64,000 nucleotides of DNA from Bacillota bacterium (GCA_023393235.1 JAEWMH010000081.1:23590-87589); one strand, 5' to 3'; counted from the stretch's first letter, positions 24,337 to 33,281 are shown. Notes: generated by a model not told the origin, from the sequence alone. Made by a program: numbers and translations.

Positions 24337-25007
24337 GCGACCTGATCCAGGTAATGATTATTGATGACCATGATATGGTGAGACTGGGCTTAAAAACATA
24401 TTTGCTGATGGAGCCCCGGATTCGTGTGATCGGTGAAGCGGGAAGCGGGGCAGAGGGCCTGCGCCTCCTGGAGAAGCTGTCCGCGGAAGGGGAAACGGGC
24501 TTGCCCCATGTCATTCTGATGGATCTAATGATGCCCGGTATGAACGGCATTGAAACCACTGCCGAGGTGCTGAAGCGGTACCCCTCCGCCAGAGTGGTGA
24601 TGCTGACCAGCTTTTTGGAGGAGGACATGGTGGTGAAGGCCATTGAAGCCGGCGCCATCAGTTATGTGCTCAAGACCATCCAGGCGGACCAGCTGATCCA
24701 GGTGATCGAAGGGGCGGCAAGAGGGATGCCCATCCTGGTATCCGAGGTGTCCCAGGCCTTGACCCGCGGCTTGCGCCAGCGGACTGCGCAAAATGATGAG
24801 GAGGGCTTTACCGTCCGGGAGAAGGAAGTGCTCCTTCTGATCGCTGACGGCAAGTCCAATAAGGAAATTGCCGATGAGCTGCATATCAGCATCAAAACGG
24901 TAAAAACCCATGTCAGCAATCTGCTGATGAAATGCGCCCTGGACGACAGAACCCAGCTGGCCATCTATGCCCACCGGAAGGGGCTGGCGGAGGGTAACCG
25001 CTCTTGA
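24333..25007 (+). CDS. liaR: LiaR-like response regulator (NarL/FixJ family)
   Basis: This 224-residue protein has a receiver domain with phospho-acceptor Asp64 (VILMDLMMPGMNG) and a LuxR-type helix-turn-helix (VREKEVLLLIADGKSNKEIA, then ISIKTVKTHVSNLL). The start is probably TTG 24333, overlapping the liaS stop, with AAGAGG ahead of it. The order liaF-liaS-liaR supports the assignment. Targets cannot be seen here. Confidence 0.9.
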   Translation: MSDLIQVMIIDDHDMVRLGLKTYLLMEPRIRVIGEAGSGAEGLRLLEKLSAEGETGLPHVILMDLMMPGMNGIETTAEVLKRYPSARVVMLTSFLEEDMVVKAIEAGAISYVLKTIQADQLIQVIEGAARGMPILVSEVSQALTRGLRQRTAQNDEEGFTVREKEVLLLIADGKSNKEIADELHISIKTVKTHVSNLLMKCALDDRTQLAIYAHRKGLAEGNRS

Positions 25008-25079
25008 TGCAGCAAGGTGAGGGGACGTCTAAAAGACGCCCCCTTTGTCTATCCTGTATGTATGAAATGTTCTGTACAT

Positions 25080-25140
25080 GGGGGCTCCCCCGAAAGTAAT
25101 CGGAATAAGCTGCAGAGCATCTCTTCACTTTTGGGGGGAC
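25080..25140 (-). repeat. 60-bp palindromic intergenic element, copy B (inverted)
   Basis: Read on the minus strand it begins with a C-run followed by AAAAGTGA and ends CGGGGGAGCCCCC, with centre GATGCTCTGCAGC and TTCCG. It lies 72 bases after liaR, in the opposite orientation to the other three copies. Confidence 0.8.
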
Positions 25141-25144
25141 TTGT

Positions 25145-25186
25145 AAAGCCGGACCTGTTCGTGTTAAAGCAGGGTCCGGCTTTTTT
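25145..25186 (+). terminator. Terminator of liaFSR
   Basis: GCCGGACCTG pairs with CAGGGTCCGGC (one bulged G), followed by TTTTTT. Confidence 0.85.
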
Positions 25187-25243
25187 CGACGGGACAAGCA
25201 GATTCCTTACATTTTTTATCTTGGATTTAACCCTTTTTAAGGT

Positions 25244-25271
25244 TTGATTAAGGTTGCCCGTGCATTATAAA
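25244..25271 (+). promoter_or_regulatory. Promoter of the htrA-like gene
   Basis: TTGATT at 25244-25249 and TATAAA at 25266-25271 are spaced by 16 bases, about 65 bases before the start codon. Confidence 0.6.
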
Positions 25272-25336
25272 TACATAAGAACAAATCATATTCTACTACA
25301 CCTTATACCAATGTGAAGCAAAGGAGGACAATCAAA

Positions 25337-26917
25337 ATGGAAGACAACAAAAAAGACTACAGTGATTTCTTCAAGCCCTCTTCGGATGAGCAGAACCGCG
25401 AGCGTGAAGAAGACAACAAGCAGGACCGTCCTTCCTACTATTATTCATACGGTCCATATAAATCCTCTGCCCAGGAGGAGCATCCGCAAGAGCATTCCGC
25501 TTCGTCCTATTCTTCCGCAGAGCCTGTGGAGGTAACGGCACCCAGGCCGCTCCGCCCTTATCCGTATGCACAAGAGCCTGTGGCCAACCAGCAGCCGGGA
25601 AGCAGCAGCCGCAATTGGCAGGTGAATGAACCCAAGAAACGTTCCTCGGTAAAAGGCATGTTCGCCGCCTTTATGGCCGGCGCTCTGGTGGTGAGCTCCC
25701 TGATGTTTGCTTCGGACCGGATGAACCTGTTCTCCGGCGGAAACACAGGCGCTTCCTCCGGGAGTCCGGTAGCGGCCGCCACGAACAACGGCACCGGTTC
25801 TTCCTCCGGCTCCGGCAACGTTGCAGCCGCCTACGACATCAGCCGTCCCGGCAGCGTCTCTACCATTGTCCAGCAGTCCAGTCCGGCCGTGGTGAAAATT
25901 GAATCCTATGTGACCAGTAAACGGTCCAATTCTTCCTTGTACAATGATCCCTTCTTCCGCTACTTCTTCGGGGATCAGCAAGAGCAGCAGCCTAAGTCCG
26001 GAACCAAGCAGCAATCCGGTATGGGAACCGGCTTCATCTTCGAAAAATCCGGCTACATCATCACCAACCAGCACGTAATCGAAGGTGCGGAGGAAATCCA
26101 GGTGACGGTGGAAGGCTACGAAAAGCCGTTTACCGCCAAGCTTCTGGGCAACAGCTTCGATTTGGACCTGGCGGTGCTGAAGATTGAACCGACGACCGAA
26201 AACGGCACAACCAAGGATTTCTCCATTCTGCCTATCGGCGATTCCAGCTCCATGCAGATTGGTGACTGGGTCGTGGCTATCGGGAACCCTTACGGCTTCG
26301 AGCATACGGTAACTGTCGGGGTACTCAGCGCCAAGGAAAGGGAGATTTCCATCCAGGAAACCAGCGGCACCCGAAACTACAAGCACCTTCTGCAAACCGA
26401 TGCTTCTATTAATCCCGGCAACTCCGGCGGACCTCTGCTTAATATGAACGGCGAGGTAGTAGGCATCAACACGGCGGTGAACGCCGAAGCGCAGGGTATC
26501 GGCTTCGCTATTCCGACCAGCACCATCTCGGAGGTTATCGACAGCCTGAAGAATAATGTGGAAATTCCCAAGGAGCCCATTCCCTTCATCGGCGCCACTC
26601 TGGCCAATGTAGCGGATCTGGACGCCCAATCCGTCAAGGAGCTGCAGCTGGATAAGGCGGAAGGCGCTTATGTGCAGGACGTGGTCATCGGCACTCCGGC
26701 CTTCAAGAGCGGCCTCAAGAAATATGACGTTGTGACCTCCATGGACGGTTCGCCCATTACCAACAGCTCCGATATGGTGTCCAAGATCCAAGCCAAGAAG
26801 GTCGGCGACAAGATCAGCTTTGGCATCATCCGCGACGGCAAGGCGATGACCGTTGAGATTACCCTTGCGGACAAAAATGAATATTTGAAGCAGCAGCAAC
26901 AGCAGCAACAACGATAA
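25337..26917 (+). CDS. htrA: HtrA/DegP-type membrane-anchored serine protease
   Basis: This 526-residue protease has a long, Ser/Gln/Pro-rich cytoplasmic N-terminus, one transmembrane helix at about residues 107-125, a low-complexity linker, a trypsin-like domain with catalytic His246 (TNQHVIEG), Asp277 (DLDLAVLK) and Ser363 (NPGNSGGPL), and one PDZ domain from about 415 (GAYVQDVVIGTPAFKSGLK). It ends in a run of Gln. ATG 25337 follows AAAGGAGG. It should degrade or refold misfolded exported proteins. The two-component pair that follows may control it, as CssRS controls htrA in Bacillus. Confidence 0.94.
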   Translation: MEDNKKDYSDFFKPSSDEQNREREEDNKQDRPSYYYSYGPYKSSAQEEHPQEHSASSYSSAEPVEVTAPRPLRPYPYAQEPVANQQPGSSSRNWQVNEPKKRSSVKGMFAAFMAGALVVSSLMFASDRMNLFSGGNTGASSGSPVAAATNNGTGSSSGSGNVAAAYDISRPGSVSTIVQQSSPAVVKIESYVTSKRSNSSLYNDPFFRYFFGDQQEQQPKSGTKQQSGMGTGFIFEKSGYIITNQHVIEGAEEIQVTVEGYEKPFTAKLLGNSFDLDLAVLKIEPTTENGTTKDFSILPIGDSSSMQIGDWVVAIGNPYGFEHTVTVGVLSAKEREISIQETSGTRNYKHLLQTDASINPGNSGGPLLNMNGEVVGINTAVNAEAQGIGFAIPTSTISEVIDSLKNNVEIPKEPIPFIGATLANVADLDAQSVKELQLDKAEGAYVQDVVIGTPAFKSGLKKYDVVTSMDGSPITNSSDMVSKIQAKKVGDKISFGIIRDGKAMTVEITLADKNEYLKQQQQQQQR

Positions 26918-26933
26918 GGGAAACCCCAGCGGG

Positions 26934-26977
26934 AGCGGGCTTCTGGCGATAGTGACCTCGCCGGGCCCGCTTCTTTT
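26934..26977 (+). terminator. Terminator of htrA
   Basis: GCGGGC-GGCGA pairs with TCGCC-GCCCGC with small internal mismatches, followed by TTCTTTT. Confidence 0.7.
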
Positions 26978-27050
26978 CCTGTTCCGGGGGATTCTGATAT
27001 GATAGTAATCATGATAAGAAAACAAGTATATACTGGAGGATTGGCTGGAT

Positions 27051-27743
27051 ATGCGGCATAAAATTACGGTCATCGACGATGACGAAAAGATCACTTCGAT
27101 GCTCAAGCGCAGTCTGACCTTCGAAGGCTACGATGTAGTCACCGCCCCGGACGGGCAAGAGGGGTTAAAGCGGATTCTGGAGCATGAGCCGGAGGTTATC
27201 GTCCTGGACGTGATGATGCCCCGCTTGGACGGCTGGGAGGTGTGCAGGCGGATCCGGGACGGAGGAATTACCACACCGGTATTGATGCTTACGGCGAAGG
27301 ACGATATTTCCGACCGGGTAAAAGGGCTGGACCTGGGTGCCGACGATTACCTGGTGAAGCCCTTTGCACTGGAGGAGCTGCTGGCCCGGGTGAGGGCTCT
27401 TCTCCGCCGCAAGGGCCCGGAAACGGCCGACCAGAAAACCAACCGCATCCAGTATGAAGACATCATTCTGGATCTGGATACCCGGGAGGTTTTCCGTTCC
27501 GGCCACCGGATAGAGCTGACCACGAAGGAGTTTGATCTGCTTCATCTGTTTATGATGAATCCCCGCCGCGTGCTGTCCCGTGATGTAATTATGGAGAAGG
27601 TATGGGGCTATGATTACAGCGGCGAATCCAATGTGATGGAGGTTTATATCGCGCTGCTCCGGCAGAAAACGGAGGAGCACGGCGGCAAGCGGCTGATTCA
27701 GACCGTCCGCGGAGCCGGTTACGTTCTGAGAGGAGAGTCCTGA
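27051..27743 (+). CDS. OmpR/PhoB-family response regulator
   Basis: This 230-residue protein has a receiver domain with Asp9/Asp10, phospho-acceptor Asp53 (VIVLDVMMPRLDG) and Lys103 (DDYLVKPF), and a winged-helix output domain (LTTKEFDLLHLFMMNPRRVL, GYDYSGESNVMEVYI, VRGAGYVL). The kinase gene starts five bases after its stop. Position behind htrA suggests a secretion- or envelope-stress role, which is inference. Confidence 0.92.
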   Translation: MRHKITVIDDDEKITSMLKRSLTFEGYDVVTAPDGQEGLKRILEHEPEVIVLDVMMPRLDGWEVCRRIRDGGITTPVLMLTAKDDISDRVKGLDLGADDYLVKPFALEELLARVRALLRRKGPETADQKTNRIQYEDIILDLDTREVFRSGHRIELTTKEFDLLHLFMMNPRRVLSRDVIMEKVWGYDYSGESNVMEVYIALLRQKTEEHGGKRLIQTVRGAGYVLRGES

Positions 27744-27748
27744 TCAAT

Positions 27749-29227
27749 ATGTCCATCCGCCTGCGCCTGACCCTGTGGTATTCCACTGTACTGGCAGTCA
27801 CCTTGCTGGTGTTCGGCGTTTCGCTGTATTTTATCGCATCCTATATCCTGATGGACAATAAGAAGGACGAAATGCGCCAGATGGGGATGGAGGTGCAGTC
27901 CCAAATCAAACCTGTTGCCTTCCAGGTGAACGGCAAGTGGGTGTTCAGCAGCATCCGTCTGCCCCCCTTGGACCAGTTCAAGTACCCGGGTTATGTCATG
28001 CAGGCCCTGGATACAGATGGTAAGGTTATCCAAAGCACCACCAACCAGGTGCTGCCCCTGACCTATAATGCGGAGAAGCTGGGGGCAGGGGAGTCCAGCT
28101 TCTATGTGTACAGCATGAGCGGGTTCCCCTTGCTTGTCCTGAATATGCCCCTGCAATACTCCGATAACGGGGAAATGAGACTGGCGGCAGTGCTGCAGAT
28201 TGTCGTCAGCATCAATGAGATCAGCCAGAATTTGTATACATTGAGATTGGCGCTGTTGTTTTTGTCCGTGTGTGTTATTCTGCTGGCGGCTTCGTTGGGG
28301 TTGTATCTGGCGCGTACGGCGTTGCGTCCCATTGAGAATGTAATTACGGCGGCGCAGCAAATTGAGAATGGCGCAGATCTTGGGGTGCGGATCGAATACC
28401 ATGGACCGGAGGATGAGATCGGCCGGCTGACCAGCACTATCAACAGCATGCTGGGCAGAATTCAAGGCGCCTACAGCGAGCTGGAGGAGTCAGACCGGGC
28501 ACAGCGCCGTTTTGTCTCCGATGCCTCTCATGAGCTCCGGACCCCGCTGACCACCATCCGCGGGAATGTGGACCTGCTGGAGAAGATGTGGAGCTCCACT
28601 GCAGGCTCCGCTCCCGGCCATGCTTTGACCGAACCCGAGAAAAGAGCTATGTCCATGGAGGCTATGCGGGATATCTCCGGAGAAGCCGCCAGAATGAGCC
28701 GTCTGGTGAACGATCTGCTGGCATTGGCACGGGCGGATGCGGGGCACGAAATGAGGAAGGAGCCGGTTCTGATCCGCGATGTGGTGGAAGAAGCGGCACG
28801 CAAAGCCCAGCACCTTCCCCGCAATGCTGTATGGGAGACGGGGGACTTTAGCGTATTGGATGGGATCGGCGTAAACGGCAGCCGGGATCATCTCCAGCAA
28901 ATGCTGTTTATCTTCATTGAGAATGCCTTCAAATATACACCAGAAGGAACTGTCCGCATGGATGCCGTGGTCAGAGAGGAACAGGTGGGCATCCGGATTG
29001 CGGATACGGGAATCGGCATGGACAAGGAGGAGATTCCCCATATCTTTGAACGGTTTTACCGGGCGGATGAATCCAGAGGGGTCACGGCCGGAACAGGCCT
29101 GGGCTTATCCATTGCCAAGTGGATTATTGACGAACACGGCGGGTCTGTGGAGGTCACCACAAGGCTGGGAGACGGAAGCACCTTCATGGTGTGGCTGCCG
29201 GTTTTCTTCCGGGATATGAACAATTGA
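27749..29227 (+). CDS. Sensor histidine kinase (EnvZ/CssS-like)
   Basis: This 492-residue kinase has two transmembrane helices (about residues 8-30 and 165-187) around an extracytoplasmic sensor of some 130 residues, a HAMP domain, a HisKA domain with His261 (SDASHELRTPLTTIRG) and an ATPase domain (FIENAFKYT, ADTGIGMD, GTGLGLSIAKWI). It is translationally close to the regulator upstream. The stimulus is unknown; neighbouring htrA makes misfolded exported protein a reasonable guess. Confidence 0.92.
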   Translation: MSIRLRLTLWYSTVLAVTLLVFGVSLYFIASYILMDNKKDEMRQMGMEVQSQIKPVAFQVNGKWVFSSIRLPPLDQFKYPGYVMQALDTDGKVIQSTTNQVLPLTYNAEKLGAGESSFYVYSMSGFPLLVLNMPLQYSDNGEMRLAAVLQIVVSINEISQNLYTLRLALLFLSVCVILLAASLGLYLARTALRPIENVITAAQQIENGADLGVRIEYHGPEDEIGRLTSTINSMLGRIQGAYSELEESDRAQRRFVSDASHELRTPLTTIRGNVDLLEKMWSSTAGSAPGHALTEPEKRAMSMEAMRDISGEAARMSRLVNDLLALARADAGHEMRKEPVLIRDVVEEAARKAQHLPRNAVWETGDFSVLDGIGVNGSRDHLQQMLFIFIENAFKYTPEGTVRMDAVVREEQVGIRIADTGIGMDKEEIPHIFERFYRADESRGVTAGTGLGLSIAKWIIDEHGGSVEVTTRLGDGSTFMVWLPVFFRDMNN

Positions 29228-29266
29228 GCGTGAAGACGGGTTTGAACGGGCAGATACCCGCGGATA

Positions 29267-29275
29267 TGCTATAAT
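29267..29275 (+). promoter_or_regulatory. Extended -10 promoter of ispH
   Basis: TGCTATAAT is a full extended -10 element 27 bases before ATG 29302. No good -35 is visible, which fits an extended -10 promoter. It suggests ispH is transcribed independently of the kinase gene. Confidence 0.55.
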
Positions 29276-29301
29276 CAGGTGGAAGGAGGCGAGTCCTAAT
29301 C

Positions 29302-30249
29302 ATGGAAGTCATTAAAATTACACCCCGCGGATACTGCTATGGAGTGGTGGATGCCATGGCTCTTGCCATGCGCACCGCCCAGAATTTGAATGTGCCGCGG
29401 CCGATTTATATATTGGGAATGATTGTACACAATGCCCATGTCACCGATTTTTTCAAGGAGGAAGGGATTATTACCCTGGAGGGTCCCAACCGTCTGGACA
29501 TCCTGGAGAAGGTGGAGAAGGGCACGGTGATCTTCACCGCCCACGGCGTTTCCCCCGAGGTGCGCAAACGCGCGCTGGAGAAGGGGCTGACAGTGGTAGA
29601 CGCGACTTGCCCCGACGTGACCAAAACCCATACTCTCATTAAGGAAAAAAGCGCGCAGGGTTACCAGATTATCTATATCGGCAAAAAAGGCCATCCGGAG
29701 CCTGAAGGTGCTATCGGCGTTGCTCCTAAACAGGTCCATCTGATTGAGCGGGTCGAGGATGTGGAAGGACTCCAGCTGGAGTCCGAGCGGATCGTAATCA
29801 CCAACCAGACCACTATGAGCCAATGGGATATCAAAAATACCATCAACCGCCTGATTGAAAAGTACCCTCATGCCGAAATCCACAATGAAATCTGCCTCGC
29901 CACCCAATTGCGCCAGGAGGCGGTAGCGGAGCAGGCCAAGGAAGCGGAGCTGACCATCGTGGTAGGGGATCCGCACAGCAATAATTCCAACCGGCTGGCA
30001 CAGGTGTCGGAGGAGATTGCCGGTGTGAAGGCTTACCGGATCGCAGATCTGGGGGAGCTGGACCCGGAATGGCTGAAGAGCATCGATAAGGTGGCGGTTT
30101 CCTCGGGGGCTTCTACCCCCACACCCATCACCAAAGAGGTGATTTCATATCTGGAGCAGTTCGACCGCCATGATCCGGCCACCTGGGAAATCAAACGGAC
30201 CGTCAACATGAAAAAGCTGATCCATGCGGTGCGGCAGAAGTCCGAGTAA
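29302..30249 (+). CDS. ispH: 4-hydroxy-3-methylbut-2-enyl diphosphate reductase
   Basis: This 315-residue iron-sulfur enzyme makes isopentenyl and dimethylallyl diphosphate in the last step of the MEP pathway. The three cluster cysteines are Cys12 (PRGYCYGV), Cys103 (DATCPDV) and Cys198 (NEICLATQ). The conserved HNAHV, TAHGVSPEV, ITNQTTMS and GDPHSNNSNRL segments are intact. ATG 29302 follows GGAAGGAGG. An element copy starts directly after the stop codon. Confidence 0.96.
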   Translation: MEVIKITPRGYCYGVVDAMALAMRTAQNLNVPRPIYILGMIVHNAHVTDFFKEEGIITLEGPNRLDILEKVEKGTVIFTAHGVSPEVRKRALEKGLTVVDATCPDVTKTHTLIKEKSAQGYQIIYIGKKGHPEPEGAIGVAPKQVHLIERVEDVEGLQLESERIVITNQTTMSQWDIKNTINRLIEKYPHAEIHNEICLATQLRQEAVAEQAKEAELTIVVGDPHSNNSNRLAQVSEEIAGVKAYRIADLGELDPEWLKSIDKVAVSSGASTPTPITKEVISYLEQFDRHDPATWEIKRTVNMKKLIHAVRQKSE

Positions 30250-30305
30250 CCCCCAAAAGTGACATGAAGCTTTGAAGCTGACTCCGGTTACTTCCGGAGG
30301 AGCCA
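30250..30305 (+). repeat. 60-bp palindromic intergenic element, copy C
   Basis: It begins CCCCCAAAAGTGA one base after the ispH stop and ends CCGGAGGAGCCA; the centre has GAAGCTTTGAAGC and TCCGGTTAC. It is the most diverged copy at its right arm. Confidence 0.7.
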
Positions 30306-30333
30306 CGGAAGTGCCCCAAAACCTTACATGACG

Positions 30334-30372
30334 CGTCTCCGGAAGGCGGATTTGCCTTTCGGAGACGTTTTT
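30334..30372 (+). terminator. Terminator of ispH
   Basis: CGTCTCCGGAAGGC pairs with GCCTTTCGGAGACG around six bases, followed by TTTTT. Confidence 0.9.
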
Positions 30373-30486
30373 CCAGAAAAAAGGCTTGACGCGAAGGTGA
30401 GAATAGTCTATATTTGCTTTAATGATTAAAAGCGAAGAAGCGCACAAGCGTTGAAGCGAAACAATAGCCAAGGGAGAGTGCCAGGG

Positions 30487-31545
30487 ATGATCGTAGTCAC
30501 TTCGAATAAAACCAGCCAAGAACGGATTAATGAAATCGTCCGTTATATAGAGAAGCACGGATTAAGCGCCCATGTTTCCATGGGAGAGGATCGCACCGTT
30601 ATCGGTATTGTCGGGAAATTCGATTCCCAGCTGGCTGAGCATCTCCGTCAGATGTCAGGTGTGGAGCAGGTTGTCCGCATCTCCAAGTCCTACAAGATGG
30701 CCAGCCGGGAATTCCATCCTGCCGATACTGTCATTAAGATTAAGGGTGTGGAAATCGGCGGCAGCGAGCTGGTGATTATGGGCGGCCCCTGCGCGGTGGA
30801 AACTCCTGAGCAGATCGACGAAATCGCCCGTCTGGTGAAGCTGGCGGGGGGCCAGGTTCTCCGCGGCGGCGCCTTCAAGCCCCGCACAGGCCCTTACAGC
30901 TTCCAAGGGATTGGTACAGAGGGACTCAAGTGGATGAAGGATGCCGGCGAGAAGCATGGCCTCTTGACTATCACTGAGGTTATGACTCCGGAATACGTGG
31001 ATATTTGCGCCGAATACGCGGATATTCTCCAAGTGGGCACCCGGAACATGCAGAACTTTGACCTCCTGCGCAAGCTAGGCACCATCCAGACTCCGGTTCT
31101 GTTGAAGCGCGGCTTCAGCTCCACCTACGACGAATTCCTGAATGCGGCGGAATACATTCTGGCCGGCGGCAACCCCAATGTTATGCTGTGTGAACGCGGC
31201 ATCCGCACCTTCGAATCCTACACCCGGAACACGCTGGACCTGGCGGCGATTCCGGTGCTGAAGTCCCTGTCCCACCTTCCGGTGATTTCCGACCCCAGCC
31301 ACGGCACAGGCCGCAGAGAGCTGGTGGTCCCGATGACCAAGGCATCCGTAGCCGCAGGCTGCGACGGGCTGATTATCGAGATGCATACAGACCCGGACAA
31401 CTCCATGACCGGCGACGGCGTGCAATCCCTGTTCCCGGATCAATTCTCCGATCTGCTGGCTGATCTGGAGAAGCTGGCTCCTCTCTGCGGAAAAACCTTG
31501 AATACCCGCAAGGAACCGATCCTCGCAGGCTCTTGGAAGAAGTAA
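30487..31545 (+). CDS. aroF: 3-deoxy-7-phosphoheptulonate (DAHP) synthase
   Basis: This 352-residue type I-beta DAHP synthase condenses phosphoenolpyruvate with erythrose 4-phosphate, opening the shikimate pathway. Residues 1-70 form a ferredoxin-like regulatory domain of the Thermotoga type, and there is no chorismate mutase domain, unlike the Bacillus subtilis enzyme. The catalytic barrel shows MGGPCAVET, GGAFKPRTGPYSFQG, QVGTRNMQN, LLKRGFSST and SDPSHGTGRRE. ATG 30487 follows AAGGGAGAG; an earlier in-frame codon at 30451 lacks a site. It stands between two terminators. Confidence 0.93.
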   Translation: MIVVTSNKTSQERINEIVRYIEKHGLSAHVSMGEDRTVIGIVGKFDSQLAEHLRQMSGVEQVVRISKSYKMASREFHPADTVIKIKGVEIGGSELVIMGGPCAVETPEQIDEIARLVKLAGGQVLRGGAFKPRTGPYSFQGIGTEGLKWMKDAGEKHGLLTITEVMTPEYVDICAEYADILQVGTRNMQNFDLLRKLGTIQTPVLLKRGFSSTYDEFLNAAEYILAGGNPNVMLCERGIRTFESYTRNTLDLAAIPVLKSLSHLPVISDPSHGTGRRELVVPMTKASVAAGCDGLIIEMHTDPDNSMTGDGVQSLFPDQFSDLLADLEKLAPLCGKTLNTRKEPILAGSWKK

Positions 31546-31576
31546 TATTCGGATTTTGAAATTCCTTATTAATGAA

Positions 31577-31623
31577 GGAAAAGGCTTATTTCCCTGGTTC
31601 TCCAGTGGGATAGGCCTTTTCAT
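31577..31623 (+). terminator. Terminator of the DAHP synthase gene
   Basis: GAAAAGGCTTA with GGGA-flanked TAGGCCTTTTC form a long, slightly imperfect hairpin ending in TTTTC. Confidence 0.7.
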
Positions 31624-31652
31624 GGTGAATTTGTGAACATTTATTCAGAGGG

Positions 31653-31669
31653 TGTAAACAATGCTAACA
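31653..31669 (+). promoter_or_regulatory. GlnR/TnrA box upstream of glnA
   Basis: TGTAAACAATGCTAACA matches the GlnR/TnrA consensus TGTNA-N7-TNACA at every fixed position. It is centred about 72 bases before the inferred transcription start, a spacing more typical of activation than of promoter blockage. Confidence 0.75.
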
Positions 31670-31697
31670 CGAGTCAAAAAAATACCTTACATAAGTA

Positions 31698-31726
31698 TTG
31701 ACGACCAAAAATGAAGGCTTTATAAT
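31698..31726 (+). promoter_or_regulatory. glnA promoter
   Basis: TTGACG at 31698-31703 and TATAAT at 31721-31726 are spaced by exactly 17 bases, about 80 bases before the start codon. Confidence 0.85.
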
Positions 31727-31805
31727 AATGGCAAGTTGAGTAAAAAATTGAACAATGATCGCCATTTTAACGGTGAATGTTCGGAATTAGGGAGGGTAAT
31801 TATCC

Positions 31806-33230
31806 ATGTCTGTTCAAAAAGTGCTGGATACCATTAAGGAAAAGGGTATTGAATGGGTTGATTTTCGGTTTACTGATATTGGCGGCAAATCCCATCACTT
31901 GTCTGTTCCCGCTGTAGAGGTAGAGGCTGAAACCTTCGAAACTGGTGTTGCTTTCGACGGTTCTTCCATCACCGGCTTCCGGGGAATCGAAGAATCCGAC
32001 ATGGTAATGATGCCGGACACGGACTCTGCTTTTGTTGATCCGTTCACTGCACATCCTACACTGGTTCTGTTGTGCGACATTTATACTCCTGACGGAGTCC
32101 GTTATGACCGCGACCCCCGCAGCATCGCTGTGAAGGCCGAAGAATATCTGAAAACCACCGGACTGGGAACAGATGCTTATTTTGCTCCTGAATCCGAGTT
32201 CTTTATCTTTGATGATGTACGCTACGAAAGCGGCATGAACAAGTCCTTCTATGAAGTGGACTCCGAAGAAGCTGCATGGAACACCGGCCGCAAGGAAGAA
32301 GGCGGCAACTTGGCCTTCAAAACCGGCGTTAAGGGCGGTTATTTCCCGGTAGCTCCTACTGATACCCAACAAGACATCCGCTCCGAAATGTGCCGTCTTC
32401 TCCAAGAAGCTGGCCTTCGCATCGAACGTCACCACCACGAAGTTGCTACCGCCGGCCAAGGCGAAATCAACTTCCGCTTCAGCACTCTGACCAAAACTGC
32501 TGACAACCTGCAAAAGTATAAATATATTGTGCAAAATGTAGCCCGCCAATACGGCAAGGTTGCAACCTTCATGCCGAAGCCGCTTTTCGGCGACAACGGC
32601 AGCGGCATGCACGTGCATCAATCCATTTTCAACGACGGCAACCCGCTGTTCTACGAAAAAGGCGCATACGCCAACTTGAGCCAAATGGCGATCTATTACA
32701 TCGGCGGTATCCTGCACCATGCACCGTCCCTGATCGCACTGACCAATCCATCCACCAACTCCTTCAAGCGTCTGGTTCCGGGTTACGAAGCACCGGTTAA
32801 CCTGGTATTCTCCAAGGGCAACCGTTCCGCGGCTGTTCGTATCCCGATCGCTGCCGTAACTCCGAAGGGTTGCCGCATCGAGTTCCGTACTCCGGACTCC
32901 ACTGCCAACCCGTACCTGGCTTTCGCAGCAATGCTGTTGGCCGGTTTGGACGGCATCAAGAACAAGATCGACCCGACTGCTCTGGGATATGGTCCGCTGG
33001 ACAAGAACATCTACGAGCTGTCCGACGAAGAGAAGAAGGAAATCCGCAGTGTACCGGGCTCCCTGGAGGAAGCTCTGGACGCTCTGGAAGCCAACCACTC
33101 CTTCTTGACCGAGTCCGGCGTATTCACCGAAGACTTCATCGCCAATTTCATCGAACTGAAGCGTGCAGAAGCCAAGGCTGTCGCCATCCGTGTTCACCCG
33201 CATGAATACTCCCTGTACTTCGGAGTATAA
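31806..33230 (+). CDS. glnA: Glutamine synthetase, type I (GSI-beta-like)
   Basis: This 474-residue ATP-dependent enzyme makes glutamine from glutamate and ammonia. Family motifs are present: FDGSSITGFRGIEESDM, the metal ligands in APESEFFIFDD and HHHEVATAGQGEINFR, GDNGSGMHVHQSIF, NPSTNSFKRLVPGYEAP and RIEFRTPDSTANPYL. At 474 residues it is longer than the usual 444-residue Bacillus enzyme, and Tyr403 in DKNIYELSDEEKKEI aligns with the adenylylated tyrosine region of the enterobacterial enzyme (DKNLYDLPPEE). A GlnR/TnrA box and a strong promoter precede it, but no glnR gene lies beside it. Confidence 0.94.
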   Translation: MSVQKVLDTIKEKGIEWVDFRFTDIGGKSHHLSVPAVEVEAETFETGVAFDGSSITGFRGIEESDMVMMPDTDSAFVDPFTAHPTLVLLCDIYTPDGVRYDRDPRSIAVKAEEYLKTTGLGTDAYFAPESEFFIFDDVRYESGMNKSFYEVDSEEAAWNTGRKEEGGNLAFKTGVKGGYFPVAPTDTQQDIRSEMCRLLQEAGLRIERHHHEVATAGQGEINFRFSTLTKTADNLQKYKYIVQNVARQYGKVATFMPKPLFGDNGSGMHVHQSIFNDGNPLFYEKGAYANLSQMAIYYIGGILHHAPSLIALTNPSTNSFKRLVPGYEAPVNLVFSKGNRSAAVRIPIAAVTPKGCRIEFRTPDSTANPYLAFAAMLLAGLDGIKNKIDPTALGYGPLDKNIYELSDEEKKEIRSVPGSLEEALDALEANHSFLTESGVFTEDFIANFIELKRAEAKAVAIRVHPHEYSLYFGV

Positions 33231-33254
33231 TTCCATTACTTTTATTGATCGCAG

Positions 33255-33281
33255 CCCCCGGTTCTCCGGGGGTTTTTTTTT
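33255..33281 (+). terminator. Terminator of glnA
   Basis: CCCCCGG pairs with CCGGGGG around TTCT, followed by nine T residues. Confidence 0.93.
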
